From a virus: DNA of 39,799 nt. The first letter of the stretch is position 1; each line of letters opens with the position of its first letter. The notes beneath the pieces are model-generated. The model saw nothing but the letters and a program-made list of their open reading frames with translations. It ran no database searches and was not told the origin of the DNA. Below are positions 1 through 8,840 of the stretch, piece by piece. A program made the translations under genes and the position numbers. The stretch is from positions 1-39,799 of IMG/VR virus record IMGVR_UViG_3300050821_002805; one strand, written 5' to 3'.

Positions 1-8
1 GCTGGCCG

Positions 9-347
9 ATGCCGTTCATGGACAACATCGGAACCGGCCCGGCGAGCGCGCAAGGGACCGCCGTGCTGGCCACTCCGACCGTCGTGCGCGTGACCAAAAG
101 CGTGGCGAGCGGCAGCCTGATTCTGCCGTCGATCCTGACCAACGAGGCGGACCCGATGACCATTGTCATCAACGACAGCGGGCAGACGGTGCTGGTCTAT
201 GCCGCCAAGGGAGAGAGCATGGACGGCTCGCTCAACGGTAACCGCTCGGTTGCAACCGGCGGCGTGGCGTTTTTCCTGCGGGTCCGCGATGCGGAGGCCG
301 TGGGCGGCGGCGCCGGGCCGGACTGGCGCTCGAATGTGATCACCTGA
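9..347 (+). CDS. Putative head protein, 5' end uncertain
   Basis: 112-residue product from the first visible ATG. The frame is open to the window edge and no ribosome binding site is visible in the eight bases upstream, so the true start may lie outside. The protein is rich in Thr, Val, Ser and Gly, with alternating hydrophobic residues suggesting a beta fold (ASGSLILPSILTN, PMTIVINDSGQTVLVY). It sits just before the head-tail connector genes, where P22-like phages end the capsid operon, so a capsid decoration or head-surface protein is an inference from position. I do not recognise a named family. Confidence 0.7.
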   Translation: MPFMDNIGTGPASAQGTAVLATPTVVRVTKSVASGSLILPSILTNEADPMTIVINDSGQTVLVYAAKGESMDGSLNGNRSVATGGVAFFLRVRDAEAVGGGAGPDWRSNVIT

Positions 348-365
348 ACCAAAGGAGCAATGACG

Positions 366-992
366 ATGGAAAACGATAAGACGCACGATCCGCATCAGCC
401 GGTACCGGCACACGCCCCGGCGGCGCCCGCAACGGAACTCACGCCAGCCCAGAAGGCGGAGGCCGAAGAGGCCAAGCGCACGCCGCTGCAGCGGTTCGAG
501 GACCTGGTGCAGGAATCCGTGCGCCGGTTCCACGACGGATCGGGCTTCACCGCCGCATTTGTGATGGGCATGCGCGCTCATCTGGCCGAGCTGCGTGGCG
601 ACGGCAAGCACGAGATCGTCGATACCGCGGCATACGACGGCCGCAACTGGACCGTGACCAGGCCAGGGCTGCATGCGGTCCAGGTGGTCGGCACGCCCGG
701 CATGACGGTCGAGCAGGCCATTGCTGCCGCACAGGTGCAGCTCAACGCGGTCGACAAGTCCACCGGCAAGCCGGTTCTGGCGCTGGTGGACACCGCCACG
801 CTGGACGGCAAGGAATGGACGGTGACGCGCGCCGGCCTGCCGCCGGTCAAGGTGCCATCCGAGCCGGGCATGTCGGCGGAGGGCGCCATTGCGGCCGCGC
901 AGCCCAAGCTCGATGAAGAGCAAAAGGCGGCGGATGCTGCGGCGCAGAAGGAAATCGAGGCCAACAGGGCCGCAGCGGCGAAGGCGGCTTGA
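366..992 (+). CDS. Hypothetical virion-region protein with two tandem repeats
   Basis: 208 residues. ATG 366 is preferred over ATG 360 because AAAGGAG at 351-357 is 8 bases from the former and only 2 from the latter. The N-terminus (1-40) is Pro/Ala-rich, residues 41-80 look helical, and residues 85-126 and 141-182 are two copies of one unit (26 of 42 positions identical by eye; both contain WTVTR, PGM and AIAAAQ). The C-terminal tail is Ala/Lys/Glu-rich and helical. The stop is followed at once by the next ATG. Function unknown; location in the head operon suggests a structural or head-associated role. Confidence 0.75.
   Translation: MENDKTHDPHQPVPAHAPAAPATELTPAQKAEAEEAKRTPLQRFEDLVQESVRRFHDGSGFTAAFVMGMRAHLAELRGDGKHEIVDTAAYDGRNWTVTRPGLHAVQVVGTPGMTVEQAIAAAQVQLNAVDKSTGKPVLALVDTATLDGKEWTVTRAGLPPVKVPSEPGMSAEGAIAAAQPKLDEEQKAADAAAQKEIEANRAAAAKAA
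618..911 (+). repeat. Two imperfect direct repeats within the coding region
   Basis: Codons for residues 85-126 (618-743) and 141-182 (786-911) of the gene at 366-992 encode about 62% identical protein units with a period of 56 residues. This is seen directly in the translation. It reads as an internal duplication of a small beta-alpha module of unknown function. Confidence 0.8.
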
Positions 993-994
993 CC

Positions 995-1492
995 ATGGCG
1001 GGCACCGCAACTGCGCCGCGTGTGAGGCGCTTCACATATACGCCGCTCGATCCCGGCGACCGGCACGAGGTCAAGGTCCATGGCGTGACCTTCAAGGCCA
1101 ACGTGCCGGTCGAGCTCGACGACCAGAAGCACCGCGCGCATATCATGGAAACCGTGACGGTCGGCGAGCGGGACGGCCGCGCACTGACCGAGGGCCGCAT
1201 GGTCTATCGGCCGCTGGCCGATTTGCTCGCCGGCAACAAGACATTCGTCGAGGAGGGTGCGGATCGTCCCAAGCCGGGACGGCCGCCAACGCCGAAGACG
1301 GCCGAGGAGTACCGCGCGCATGCGGTGCGCTGGATCAACGCGGCCCCCAACGCAACGACCATGCTGGAGCGCTGGAAGGCTGAGGCCGACCTGCGCGCGT
1401 CCTGCGATGCGTCTGACGCCATTGCGGAGGACATCTGGAGCAACGTCTACCTGCCGCGCAAGCATGTGCTCGACAATCAGCCGCCGGATTAG
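995..1492 (+). CDS. Hypothetical phage head-region protein
   Basis: 165 residues from ATG 995, three bases after the preceding stop; an in-frame TTG at 989 is a less likely start. Residues 1-80 look beta-rich, the middle holds a basic, Pro-rich linker (PKPGRPPTPKTAEEYRAHAV), and the C-terminal 50 residues look helical and acidic. It is co-oriented and nearly contiguous with its neighbours between the putative head protein and the gp4-like connector, so a head-completion role is possible. No family recognised. Confidence 0.7.
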   Translation: MAGTATAPRVRRFTYTPLDPGDRHEVKVHGVTFKANVPVELDDQKHRAHIMETVTVGERDGRALTEGRMVYRPLADLLAGNKTFVEEGADRPKPGRPPTPKTAEEYRAHAVRWINAAPNATTMLERWKAEADLRASCDASDAIAEDIWSNVYLPRKHVLDNQPPD

Positions 1493-1495
1493 GCC

Positions 1496-1879
1496 ATGCC
1501 GGGCCAGTACCGCACGTCAACCGATCTGATCAACGAGGCGCTCGCCAATCTCGGCGTGCTCGCTGCTGGCCAGCCAACCGACCCGGAGGATTTCAGCTAC
1601 GTGCAGGAAAAGCTCGACGCCATCGTGCGCAAGATGGCTGGGCTGGAATTGCCGTACATTCCCGACATCGAGAACATCCCCGGCGCGTTTTTCTCTGATC
1701 TGGCGGCAATCGTGGCGGGGGAATGCGCGACCAAGTTTGGTTCGACTGCGGAGGATCAGCAGAACCTCGTATCGCAAGGGCTCGGCAATCCGCCAGGCAC
1801 CGGGGCGGCGGCACTTTCGCTGCGGCAGATGATGCGCGGGCGGCCAACTGGTGAACGCGCTCGCGTCGAGTACTTTTGA
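1496..1879 (+). CDS. Head-tail connector / packaged-DNA stabilisation protein, gp4-like
   Basis: 127 residues, mostly helical. The N-terminus (TSTDLINEALANLGVLAAG), a following predicted helix with KLDAIVRKMAGLEL, and a helix ending in CATKFG resemble the small connector proteins of the P22 gp4 (tail accessory factor) type, which bind below the portal and help seal packaged DNA. P22 gp4 is about 166 residues, so this one is short. Position directly before the gp10-like hub supports the call, apart from the inserted gene in between. Its TGA overlaps the next ATG (TGATG). The family call rests on pattern and synteny. Confidence 0.55.
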   Translation: MPGQYRTSTDLINEALANLGVLAAGQPTDPEDFSYVQEKLDAIVRKMAGLELPYIPDIENIPGAFFSDLAAIVAGECATKFGSTAEDQQNLVSQGLGNPPGTGAAALSLRQMMRGRPTGERARVEYF

Positions 1880-2514
1880 TGCCTGTTGACATCAATAGGC
1901 TTGCACGGATGGGCATTGTATCTGCTGACGCGATGCAGAAGGTCGGCGCGGCGGCCGGTCAGGGAGCGGCGTCAGCCGCCGACCAGTACTCGAAAACTCC
2001 GAGCTTTCTTGATCGTGCCGCGTCTGTTTATGGGTCACCTGTGACTGATCCACGTCGACTTGACATGGCAATGGGAATGGTGGGACCAGCGAGCACAAAG
2101 GCAATATTTCGCGGCACAAACTCTCTATCGGATATTCCGCGACCTAGCTCTTCAGGATTTACATGGTGGACTCCAAATAAAGAGTGGGCACAAAACTACG
2201 GTAGCAGAGTGGTCGAAGGTAAAATACCGGATGATGTGCGCCTGATCAAAGTGAAAGGACAAAGCGCTCAAGATGCCCATGACGCTATTTCAGATGCTGG
2301 TGTTAACACAAAAGGGTTGCGTCCTCCGTTTAATGGAGATGAAGAGTATCAATTGTCACCAGAAGAAGTTCATCAATATCTACTAAATACTCCTGGTCTA
2401 TCTGGTAGGATTAAGGATGCTGGATTTCATGGCGTGGAGCATGATGACATTAGAGAGGGCCAGGGAATCGAAAAGGCAATTGCATTTATCCATCCAAAGA
2501 TCGGATTACGATGA
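1879..2514 (+). CDS. AT-richer inserted gene; possible ADP-ribosyltransferase-like domain
   Basis: 211 residues; ATG 1879 overlaps the connector stop. Residues 1-65 are an Ala-rich, low-complexity leader (VGAAAGQGAASAADQY). From about residue 75 a different domain begins: FRGT, then GFTWWTPNKEWAQNYG, then E-rich loops, and near the end DAGFHGVEHDD and EKAIAFI. The order Arg-Gly-Thr, a Ser/Thr plus aromatic block followed by A..Y, and late Glu residues resembles ADP-ribosyltransferase-fold domains carried by phage polyvalent and toxin proteins; this is a weak analogy and no catalytic triad is proven. From about 2090 to 2510 the bases are visibly richer in A and T than both neighbours, and codons differ, as expected of a recently acquired accessory gene placed inside the tail operon. 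Confidence 0.6.
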   Translation: MPVDINRLARMGIVSADAMQKVGAAAGQGAASAADQYSKTPSFLDRAASVYGSPVTDPRRLDMAMGMVGPASTKAIFRGTNSLSDIPRPSSSGFTWWTPNKEWAQNYGSRVVEGKIPDDVRLIKVKGQSAQDAHDAISDAGVNTKGLRPPFNGDEEYQLSPEEVHQYLLNTPGLSGRIKDAGFHGVEHDDIREGQGIEKAIAFIHPKIGLR

Positions 2515-3998
2515 TGCCCACGCAGCGCCCCACACCGATCCCTTGGCCGTTGAGCAGCTTCCCCGGAGCATCTGGTCAGGAAAGCGCGGGCCGGCTCTAC
2601 AACTGCTCGGCCGAGCCGTTGGGAGAGGCATCGCCGCAGACTGGACCATCGCCGCAGGTATGGCGCCGGCAGCCGGGCCTGACCAAGCTCGCAACGACGG
2701 CACATAGCGGCTACCGCGGCGGGCTGATCGTCAACAATCTGTCCTATGAGACGTGGTCGGGCACCGCCTCAACGGTGGATTCTGGCGGTACGGAAACTAG
2801 CATCGGTACGTTTCCCGGCACCAAGAAAATCAGCATTGCGCGCAACCAGAATGGCGGCGGCGCCGACGTGGTTGCGGTCGATATTGACAACGGCGCATAC
2901 CGGCTGACGGGTGGCGGCGCGCCGGCTGTCTATAATGGGGGTGGCAACCTGCCCACGCCAAACTCTGTGTGCTTTCAGGACGGCTATTTCTTCTTCACGA
3001 TCGCCGATGGCCGCTGTTTTGCATCCGGCTTGAACGCTCTGACGCAGAACACGCAGACATTCATCACGGCAAATAGCAAGGCCGACGTGACGCTGCTGCG
3101 CGGCATCGCGTTTTCTGGACTGCTGTTCCTGTTCACGACAGGCGGTTGCGAGGTCTGGCAGGACACCGCGCAGCCATCGCCGGCCTTCCCGTACTCGCGG
3201 CTCGTGATCCTGCCCTATGGGCTGTTGCAGGCCAACGCCATCGCCGGATGGGAAACCGGCTTTGACGATCTGATGTGGGTAGCGCAGGACTTCGGCGTCT
3301 ATCGGCTGCCGTGGGCCTCGCTGGCGCCTGTCAAGATCAGCCCACCCGACTTGGATCGGTTCATTGAGGCGGCCAATCGCATCGGCAGCGTGCTTGAGGC
3401 ATCGGTCTATGCATTCGCCGGCAAGAAGTATTGGTGCATTCAGGGGCCGCTCGGCTCATGGGAATTCAATCTGTCCACCAGCAAATGGAACGAGCGCGGC
3501 AGCCTGAACACCACGACCGGACTGCAGGGCCGCTGGCGCGCGACGGGCGGGCATCCGGCGTTTGGGCGGTGGCTGTGCGGCGATGTCTACAGCGGCAATC
3601 TGCTCTATATCGACGATACCAACTATGCGGACAATGACACGCCGCAACTGTTCCGCATCGAGAGCGGGCCGGTTGACGATTTTCCCGGCCAGATCAGGAT
3701 TGCGCGGGCGGATTTTGATTTCGTATTCGGCGTCGGCATTGCGACGGGAGCCACGCCGAATATCGTCGATCCGAAGGTTGGGATATCGTTGTCCAAGGAT
3801 GGCGGCTTCAACTGGGGCAATATGCTGCTGCGCTCGCTCGGTCAGCAGCGGATGCAGAAGCGCACGCGCGTCTCGGTCAAGAACGTGGGGCTGAGCGGGC
3901 CGCTGGGTTGCCGCTGGCGGCTGGACGTATCCGATCCGGTCTATACAGCCTTTCTCAAGGGCACGCAGTCTGTCGATCCGCGATTCGTGGGGGCCTGA
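2511..3998 (+). CDS. Packaged DNA stabilisation protein, P22 gp10-like tail hub
   Basis: 495 residues, close to P22 gp10 (about 470). This family forms the hub below the connector, closes the portal channel and holds the tailspikes or fibres. The protein is beta-rich with many Trp, Gly and Tyr residues, includes the N-terminal R-x-P-G-L element (WRRQPGLTKL), a repeated propeller-like pattern (TGLQGRWRATGGHPAFGRWL) and a C-terminal section typical of the family (VGISLSKDGGFNWGNMLLRS, followed by RWRLDVSDPV). The start ATGATG at 2511 overlaps the preceding stop. Gene order connector-hub-ejection proteins agrees with P22-like phages. Confidence 0.85.
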   Translation: MMPTQRPTPIPWPLSSFPGASGQESAGRLYNCSAEPLGEASPQTGPSPQVWRRQPGLTKLATTAHSGYRGGLIVNNLSYETWSGTASTVDSGGTETSIGTFPGTKKISIARNQNGGGADVVAVDIDNGAYRLTGGGAPAVYNGGGNLPTPNSVCFQDGYFFFTIADGRCFASGLNALTQNTQTFITANSKADVTLLRGIAFSGLLFLFTTGGCEVWQDTAQPSPAFPYSRLVILPYGLLQANAIAGWETGFDDLMWVAQDFGVYRLPWASLAPVKISPPDLDRFIEAANRIGSVLEASVYAFAGKKYWCIQGPLGSWEFNLSTSKWNERGSLNTTTGLQGRWRATGGHPAFGRWLCGDVYSGNLLYIDDTNYADNDTPQLFRIESGPVDDFPGQIRIARADFDFVFGVGIATGATPNIVDPKVGISLSKDGGFNWGNMLLRSLGQQRMQKRTRVSVKNVGLSGPLGCRWRLDVSDPVYTAFLKGTQSVDPRFVGA

Positions 3999-4234
3999 TG
4001 GCACAAGCTCTCGTCAATCCGTTGCCGCCTGCAAACTTCGCGTGGGTTGATCGCGACGGCAAGCCCACGCAGGCGTTCTACACGTTCATGCAGAAGCATG
4101 CGGCTAGCATATTCGGAACGCTGATCGCGGTAGCCGTGCCAAACAACGCGAATGCAGCGGCGGCTGGTGTGCCCCTAGGCGGATTGTATAGCGGCACGGC
4201 TGACCCTGCCATCGTATATGTGAGGACCGCCTGA
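3998..4234 (+). CDS. Small tail-associated protein
   Basis: 78 residues from ATG 3998, which overlaps the TGA of the tail hub gene. The N-terminus (LPPANFAWVDRDGKPTQAFY) is the kind of short segment found at the N-terminus of phage fibre and tail-needle-associated proteins; the rest is Ala/Gly-rich. P22 places the tail needle gp26 at this position, but this protein is far too short and lacks a long coiled coil, so I do not call it a needle. Its stop overlaps the next ATG, indicating translational coupling. Confidence 0.7.
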   Translation: MAQALVNPLPPANFAWVDRDGKPTQAFYTFMQKHAASIFGTLIAVAVPNNANAAAAGVPLGGLYSGTADPAIVYVRTA

Positions 4235-5052
4235 TGGCCGGACCCTTCGACAATCTGTTTGCCGCGTTTTCCACGCAGCCGCAGCAGAACGCCGCCAACA
4301 TTCAGACTGGCGCGGCACAGCGCGGGTTTGACACGGTCGCGCAGAATTACGGGCTCGGGCAGGGCGCGCTGACAAGCAATTTCGGGCAAGGCGCCGATGC
4401 GCTGCGCACGAGCTACGCTGCCGGTCTTTCGCCGTTGCTTGCCAACTATGCCGCGTCATCTGGCGGTGCAAATGCTTACGGCAATGCAACCGGCGCGAAT
4501 GGTGCGGCTGGATACGCAGACGCATTCAAGAATTTCCAGACATCGCCGGGATTTCAGCAGGCAATCGACATTGGCAGCCAAAACGTCATGCGCAATCAGG
4601 CTGCAACGGGGCAGCTTGCATCCGGCAAGACAAATCTCGATCTGCAATCGTTTGCGCAGAACATGCAGAACCAGCAATGGCAGAATTACATCCAAAACCT
4701 GCTGCCGTTCCTTGGCCAGCAAACGACGACGGGCGGCCAGATTGCCGGCATGGATGCCGGGCTTGGCGGCCAGTTGAATGCCAATTCGATGGGCCTCGGC
4801 ACGGGTCTCAATCAAGGATTCCAAGGCGTCGGCAACGCCGGCTACGGCGCATACACCAGCGCCGGCAACGCTAACGCGAACGCCGCGCTTGCACCGCTGA
4901 CCGCATCCGGCAACATGCTAAACTTCGGCATGAACGCGGCGAAGGTGGCAAGCGGTACCGGTGGCATGGGGATGGGAAGCGATCTGTTTGGTGGTTTCAC
5001 GCCACCGCAGAATACCACTAACAATTATTCCGGCATGGGATCGTGGCGCTGA
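4234..5052 (+). CDS. DNA ejection protein, gp7-like
   Basis: 272 residues, rich in Ala, Gly, Asn and Gln with almost no charged residues in the second half. The central helical block SPGFQQAIDIGSQNVMRNQA, followed by a short Gly/Ser segment with SGKTNLDLQSFAQNM and QWQNYIQNLLPFL, matches the pattern of the smallest internal head protein (gp7 type) of P22-like phages and of related DNA transfer proteins. Such proteins leave the virion with the DNA and help it cross the envelope. The C-terminal 100 residues are Gly/Asn/Ala repeats. It is coupled at both ends by stop-start overlaps. Confidence 0.65.
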   Translation: MAGPFDNLFAAFSTQPQQNAANIQTGAAQRGFDTVAQNYGLGQGALTSNFGQGADALRTSYAAGLSPLLANYAASSGGANAYGNATGANGAAGYADAFKNFQTSPGFQQAIDIGSQNVMRNQAATGQLASGKTNLDLQSFAQNMQNQQWQNYIQNLLPFLGQQTTTGGQIAGMDAGLGGQLNANSMGLGTGLNQGFQGVGNAGYGAYTSAGNANANAALAPLTASGNMLNFGMNAAKVASGTGGMGMGSDLFGGFTPPQNTTNNYSGMGSWR

Positions 5053-6656
5053 TGGCCGGACCATCCGATTTCATGTTCGGCAATGCTCCTGGTGCCGCGA
5101 GCTATGCGGCACCGCTGCTGAACTTCGGCACAGTTGGCAGCTTGCCGCAGGACTTCCAGCAGGGCCAGCAGTACCAGCGTGAGCGGGCGCTGCAGACGGC
5201 GTTCAAGGACGGCCTGCCGCGATTGCCGGACGGCTCGATCGACATCAGGAGCATGTCGGACACGCTGGCTCGGCTCGGCGGCGCACAGACGGCAATGCCG
5301 CTCGTGCAGACGCAGATGCAGATGGATGCCGCGCGGCAGATGAGCGATGCAGCCAATGGGCAGCCACCGGGAATGCCGCCCGCAACGCCACAGGCACAAC
5401 CGGCAGCGGCAGGACCGGCAAACATCACCGGAAAGGCGCCGGGCGATACCGCCGCGCCGACGCTGCGCACGATGGTTTCCGAGCACTACGGCGGCAACGT
5501 CGACAGCTCGACGCGCATCGCCAATATGGCGAAGCTTCTCAGGGTCGATCCTGACGCGCCGTTGACGCCGGAAATGCAATCGCGCATCAGCCGCGGGCTG
5601 GCGCAGCGCGCTACCGCACCGGGCGAGACGGCAGGCGCTGGAGCATCGCTCGGCGGCAGCCCTGCGCCAGTATCAGATACGGACACCAGCCCACCATTTG
5701 CCCCGACTTCATCGCGGGAGGTCGCCAGCGCTTCCAAGCCGAACAACATCGGGCCATCGGAAGGATTGTTGCCAGGCGATAGCCCAGCCGCGCTTGAGGC
5801 TGGACGCGCAGAAGTGCGCCGGATGCAGAACGCGGCGACCGCCTACGCCAACCTGAACAAGCCGGGTGCGGAGGGGTTGCAGAAGCGTGCCGGCACCCGA
5901 GAGGCTGAACTCAAGGCCATGGAGGAGCGGCTGTCGAAGGCGGCACAGCGCCCGGCTGACATTCGCGAGGCGGGAATCAAGAAGCAGCAGGAACTCGACG
6001 CCGTCCATTATGACAGGCTGTATGGCGGCCTCGCAGCGCAAGGAGTGACCGGCGAACAGATGATGCAAGATGCCACCAACGCTCGTGCCCTCTTGCAGCA
6101 TCCCGATATGTACACCGGGACCGGAGCCGAACTGGTCAATACCGGAAAGAAGGTGCTCGGCGCGCTTGGGATTGCCAACCCGGAAGGTGCTGCTCCGCTT
6201 GAAGCTCTGGCAAAGACGAAGGCAGCAGCCATTCAGAACCAGATCAACGATTTGAAGGCGTTTACGACCGAGCTTGGCGGTACGTCGGCGCGCATCTTTG
6301 CTCCACAGATCGCTCTCATGCAGCAAGCCGCGCAGAGCACCGATACGTCGCTTGCCGGCAACCTCTATCTAACGACAGTTCAGCAGCGCGCCGGCAAGCT
6401 GTTCGCCGAAGTGTCGCAAATGGCGAATCAGTACAAGCAGGATCACGGCACACTTGATGCCAAGTTCGAGCGGCAGATGGCGGACTATGTTCGCGCTCAT
6501 CCGCTAATGCGTGCCGCCGAGCGCAACAATCCGATCCTGCTGAGCAAGCGGGAATTTGCAACGCCACAGGATGCGCTGGCCCATGGCGCCAAGCCGGGAG
6601 AAATCATCCGCACGCCCAACGGCGATTACGTGCAGCTTAAGGCGCCGGCCCGATGA
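5052..6656 (+). CDS. Large internal virion / DNA ejection protein (gp20- or gp16-like)
   Basis: 534 residues from ATG 5052, overlapping the previous stop; GTG 5043 is in frame but less likely. Residues 1-250 are Pro/Gln/Ala-rich and low complexity; residues 260-500 are predicted long helices with heptad-like spacing (RRMQNAATAYANLNKPGAEG, AELKAMEERLSKAAQ). No enzymatic motif is seen. Ejection proteins gp20 (about 471 residues) and gp16 (about 609) occupy this position in P22. Sequence in this class diverges quickly, so the call is based on composition, size and order. Confidence 0.65.
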   Translation: MAGPSDFMFGNAPGAASYAAPLLNFGTVGSLPQDFQQGQQYQRERALQTAFKDGLPRLPDGSIDIRSMSDTLARLGGAQTAMPLVQTQMQMDAARQMSDAANGQPPGMPPATPQAQPAAAGPANITGKAPGDTAAPTLRTMVSEHYGGNVDSSTRIANMAKLLRVDPDAPLTPEMQSRISRGLAQRATAPGETAGAGASLGGSPAPVSDTDTSPPFAPTSSREVASASKPNNIGPSEGLLPGDSPAALEAGRAEVRRMQNAATAYANLNKPGAEGLQKRAGTREAELKAMEERLSKAAQRPADIREAGIKKQQELDAVHYDRLYGGLAAQGVTGEQMMQDATNARALLQHPDMYTGTGAELVNTGKKVLGALGIANPEGAAPLEALAKTKAAAIQNQINDLKAFTTELGGTSARIFAPQIALMQQAAQSTDTSLAGNLYLTTVQQRAGKLFAEVSQMANQYKQDHGTLDAKFERQMADYVRAHPLMRAAERNNPILLSKREFATPQDALAHGAKPGEIIRTPNGDYVQLKAPAR

Positions 6657-8827
6657 GCGATGTCCAATACACCGGCCCGATGACGCCAAGCCCGACGACG
6701 GGCCAGCCGATTCCGCGCATCACGGTCACGCCGCTGGGGACGAAGGCCAAGGAGGTTGATCCGTGGGCGGCTGCCGGATTTGAAAAGGTCGATCTGACAC
6801 CCAAGCCGGCGGCGAAGGTCGAGGGCGACCCATGGGCCGCAGCCGGGTTCGAGAAGGCCGACCTGACATCGAAAGTTCCCGATCAGTCGCAGCGCCAGTT
6901 CGGTACCTTGGAGGCCGGGGGGCTCGGCGCGCTTCACGGCCTGACGTTCGGGGCGGCGCCGGCCATAGCCGGGCTTTCCGAGGCGGGCGGCACAGCGCGC
7001 CCCCGCGCTGAAATCCAGGCCGATCCGCAGGGGATGACGCTCGGTGACGTGGCCTCGCCATTCGTCGGGGCGGCCAAAATGATCGGCAACGCCGTCATGG
7101 GCGCCGACGATCCTGCCGTCCATGACGCCTACAATCGAGGCCGGGAAGCCGCCTTGAAGGACGAGCAGGCGGCAAATGAGCAACACCCATATGCGTTCTT
7201 TGCGGGCCAGATGGCCGGTTCCTTGGCCACGCCTGGCTTTGGGGCGGCCCGGGCCGGAACGGTGGGCGCGCGGGCGCTCAGCGGCGCCGTTGCCGGTGGC
7301 GTCGGAGGGGGCCTGTACGGGGCAGGCACGGCCACCAGCGAGGGGGGCGCACCGGCTGATGTTGCCACGCGGGCGGCCACGACTGCCGCAGTCGGGGCGC
7401 CGCTGGGGGGCGTCTTGGGTGCCACGTTCGGTCGGCGGGTCGTCGATCCCAATTCGCCGGGTCAGCGGGCCATTCGAACGGCTGCCGATCTAGGCGAAAC
7501 CATCCCCCGCGGGCTGGCGTCGGACAATCCGGTTGTGAGTGCATCGGGCGCCGCGGTGAAGTCGCTGCCGCTCGCCGGGGCGAAAATGTCGCGTGCCGTC
7601 GATCGCCTGCAGACGGCGGCGGGTGGCCGTGTCGAGGACATTGCCGGGCGGATGGCGCCGGCAACCGACCGGGCCGCGGCGGATGCCATGGTGCGGCCCG
7701 GCCTGCAGGGCGTCATCGACGCCAACCGGGCCGCACAGGACGCCGGATACAACGCGCTGCGTGCCCAGATTGACCAGAACGCCCGTTTCACCATGCCACG
7801 CACCGATGCGGCGCTGAACCGGATCATGGCAGCTCGCCGGGCGGCCGGCTGGACGAATCCCGCGCAGGGGCTTGAGCAATTCCGCAATGTGGCGGGCGGT
7901 GCGACCTTCAACGGGGCGCATCGAGCTCGCGTGGACGCGCGGGAGGCCGGCAACGTCCTGGTATCAAATCCCGGCTACAATGCTGGCGATTTCAACAGGA
8001 TCACGCGTGCCATGACGGCGGATTTGCGAGAAATGGTGCAACAGGCCGCAACGCGCAATCCGCGACGGGCATTGCAGGCTTTCGACGATGCCGAGCGGGA
8101 ATTCGGCAGGCTCGCCGAGCAGAACAAGATTTTGCACAGCTTGGTGAATGCCAAAGGTGAGGGCGCAATCGGTGCGCTATTACGGGCCGCCAACGAGAAG
8201 GGCGGCAATCTGCGGCTGCTGGCTCAGCTTCGCAACTCCATGCCGGCGCATGAATTCGAGGTCATCGGCGGGACGCTGCTGTCCGAGCTGGGCCACAACA
8301 ACGCCACCGGGGAATTCAGCCTCAACCAATTCGTGACGCGATGGGACAAGCTTTCCGACCGCGCCAAGTCGGTACTGTTCTCGCCGGGCCATCTGCAGAA
8401 CCTCGAGGACATCGTCAACCTTGGCCAGAAGATCAAGAGTGCGCTACGCACCCAGAACACCTCGCACACGTCGAACACCATCATCCTGTTCGATCTGGCC
8501 CGTGATGCGGTGTTGATGGGGGTGGGAATAGGCACCGGCGCTGTGACGGCGGCCGGAATGTTGCCGGGTGCGGTGGCGGCAACGCCTGCCGTGGTGTTCG
8601 CCCATTGGCTGGCCAGCCCGGCTAGGGCTGCCTCGATGGCGGCATGGTCAAGGGCCTATGGCGGTATTGCGCTCGGCACGCCAACGCCGGCTCGCATGGC
8701 CGCCTTCAATGCCGCGACCCGTAATCTGGCGAACAACCTTGGCGTTCCGGCCGAGCGGATCATGCAGACGATACAGGCTCGGCTTGCGGGCCGCGCCGAG
8801 GATCAGCCCATAGACCAGCAGAAATGA
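6653..8827 (+). CDS. Large DNA ejection / internal virion protein (gp16-like position)
   Basis: 724 residues; ATG 6653 overlaps the preceding stop. Near the N-terminus a 16-residue unit DPWAAAGFEKVDLTPK is repeated as DPWAAAGFEKADLTSK. Residues of about 90-270 are hydrophobic and Gly-rich, including a glycine-zipper stretch (GAVAGGVGGGLYGAG) suited to membrane insertion; residues 330-620 are helical; a further hydrophobic Ala/Gly segment (VLMGVGIGTGAVTAAGMLPG) lies near residue 625. This layout fits a protein ejected from the capsid to form a conduit through the envelope. No lytic transglycosylase or peptidase signature was recognised, so local peptidoglycan cutting is not supported. Confidence 0.65.
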   Translation: MSDVQYTGPMTPSPTTGQPIPRITVTPLGTKAKEVDPWAAAGFEKVDLTPKPAAKVEGDPWAAAGFEKADLTSKVPDQSQRQFGTLEAGGLGALHGLTFGAAPAIAGLSEAGGTARPRAEIQADPQGMTLGDVASPFVGAAKMIGNAVMGADDPAVHDAYNRGREAALKDEQAANEQHPYAFFAGQMAGSLATPGFGAARAGTVGARALSGAVAGGVGGGLYGAGTATSEGGAPADVATRAATTAAVGAPLGGVLGATFGRRVVDPNSPGQRAIRTAADLGETIPRGLASDNPVVSASGAAVKSLPLAGAKMSRAVDRLQTAAGGRVEDIAGRMAPATDRAAADAMVRPGLQGVIDANRAAQDAGYNALRAQIDQNARFTMPRTDAALNRIMAARRAAGWTNPAQGLEQFRNVAGGATFNGAHRARVDAREAGNVLVSNPGYNAGDFNRITRAMTADLREMVQQAATRNPRRALQAFDDAEREFGRLAEQNKILHSLVNAKGEGAIGALLRAANEKGGNLRLLAQLRNSMPAHEFEVIGGTLLSELGHNNATGEFSLNQFVTRWDKLSDRAKSVLFSPGHLQNLEDIVNLGQKIKSALRTQNTSHTSNTIILFDLARDAVLMGVGIGTGAVTAAGMLPGAVAATPAVVFAHWLASPARAASMAAWSRAYGGIALGTPTPARMAAFNAATRNLANNLGVPAERIMQTIQARLAGRAEDQPIDQQK

Positions 8828-8840
8828 CCACGGAAAGCCG

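Noticed and set aside
578-1465. 295-codon leftward ORF
   Set aside because: It lies antisense to three well-ordered rightward genes with SD sites, is rich in Arg, Cys and Ala as expected for a GC-rich shadow frame, and shows no motif.
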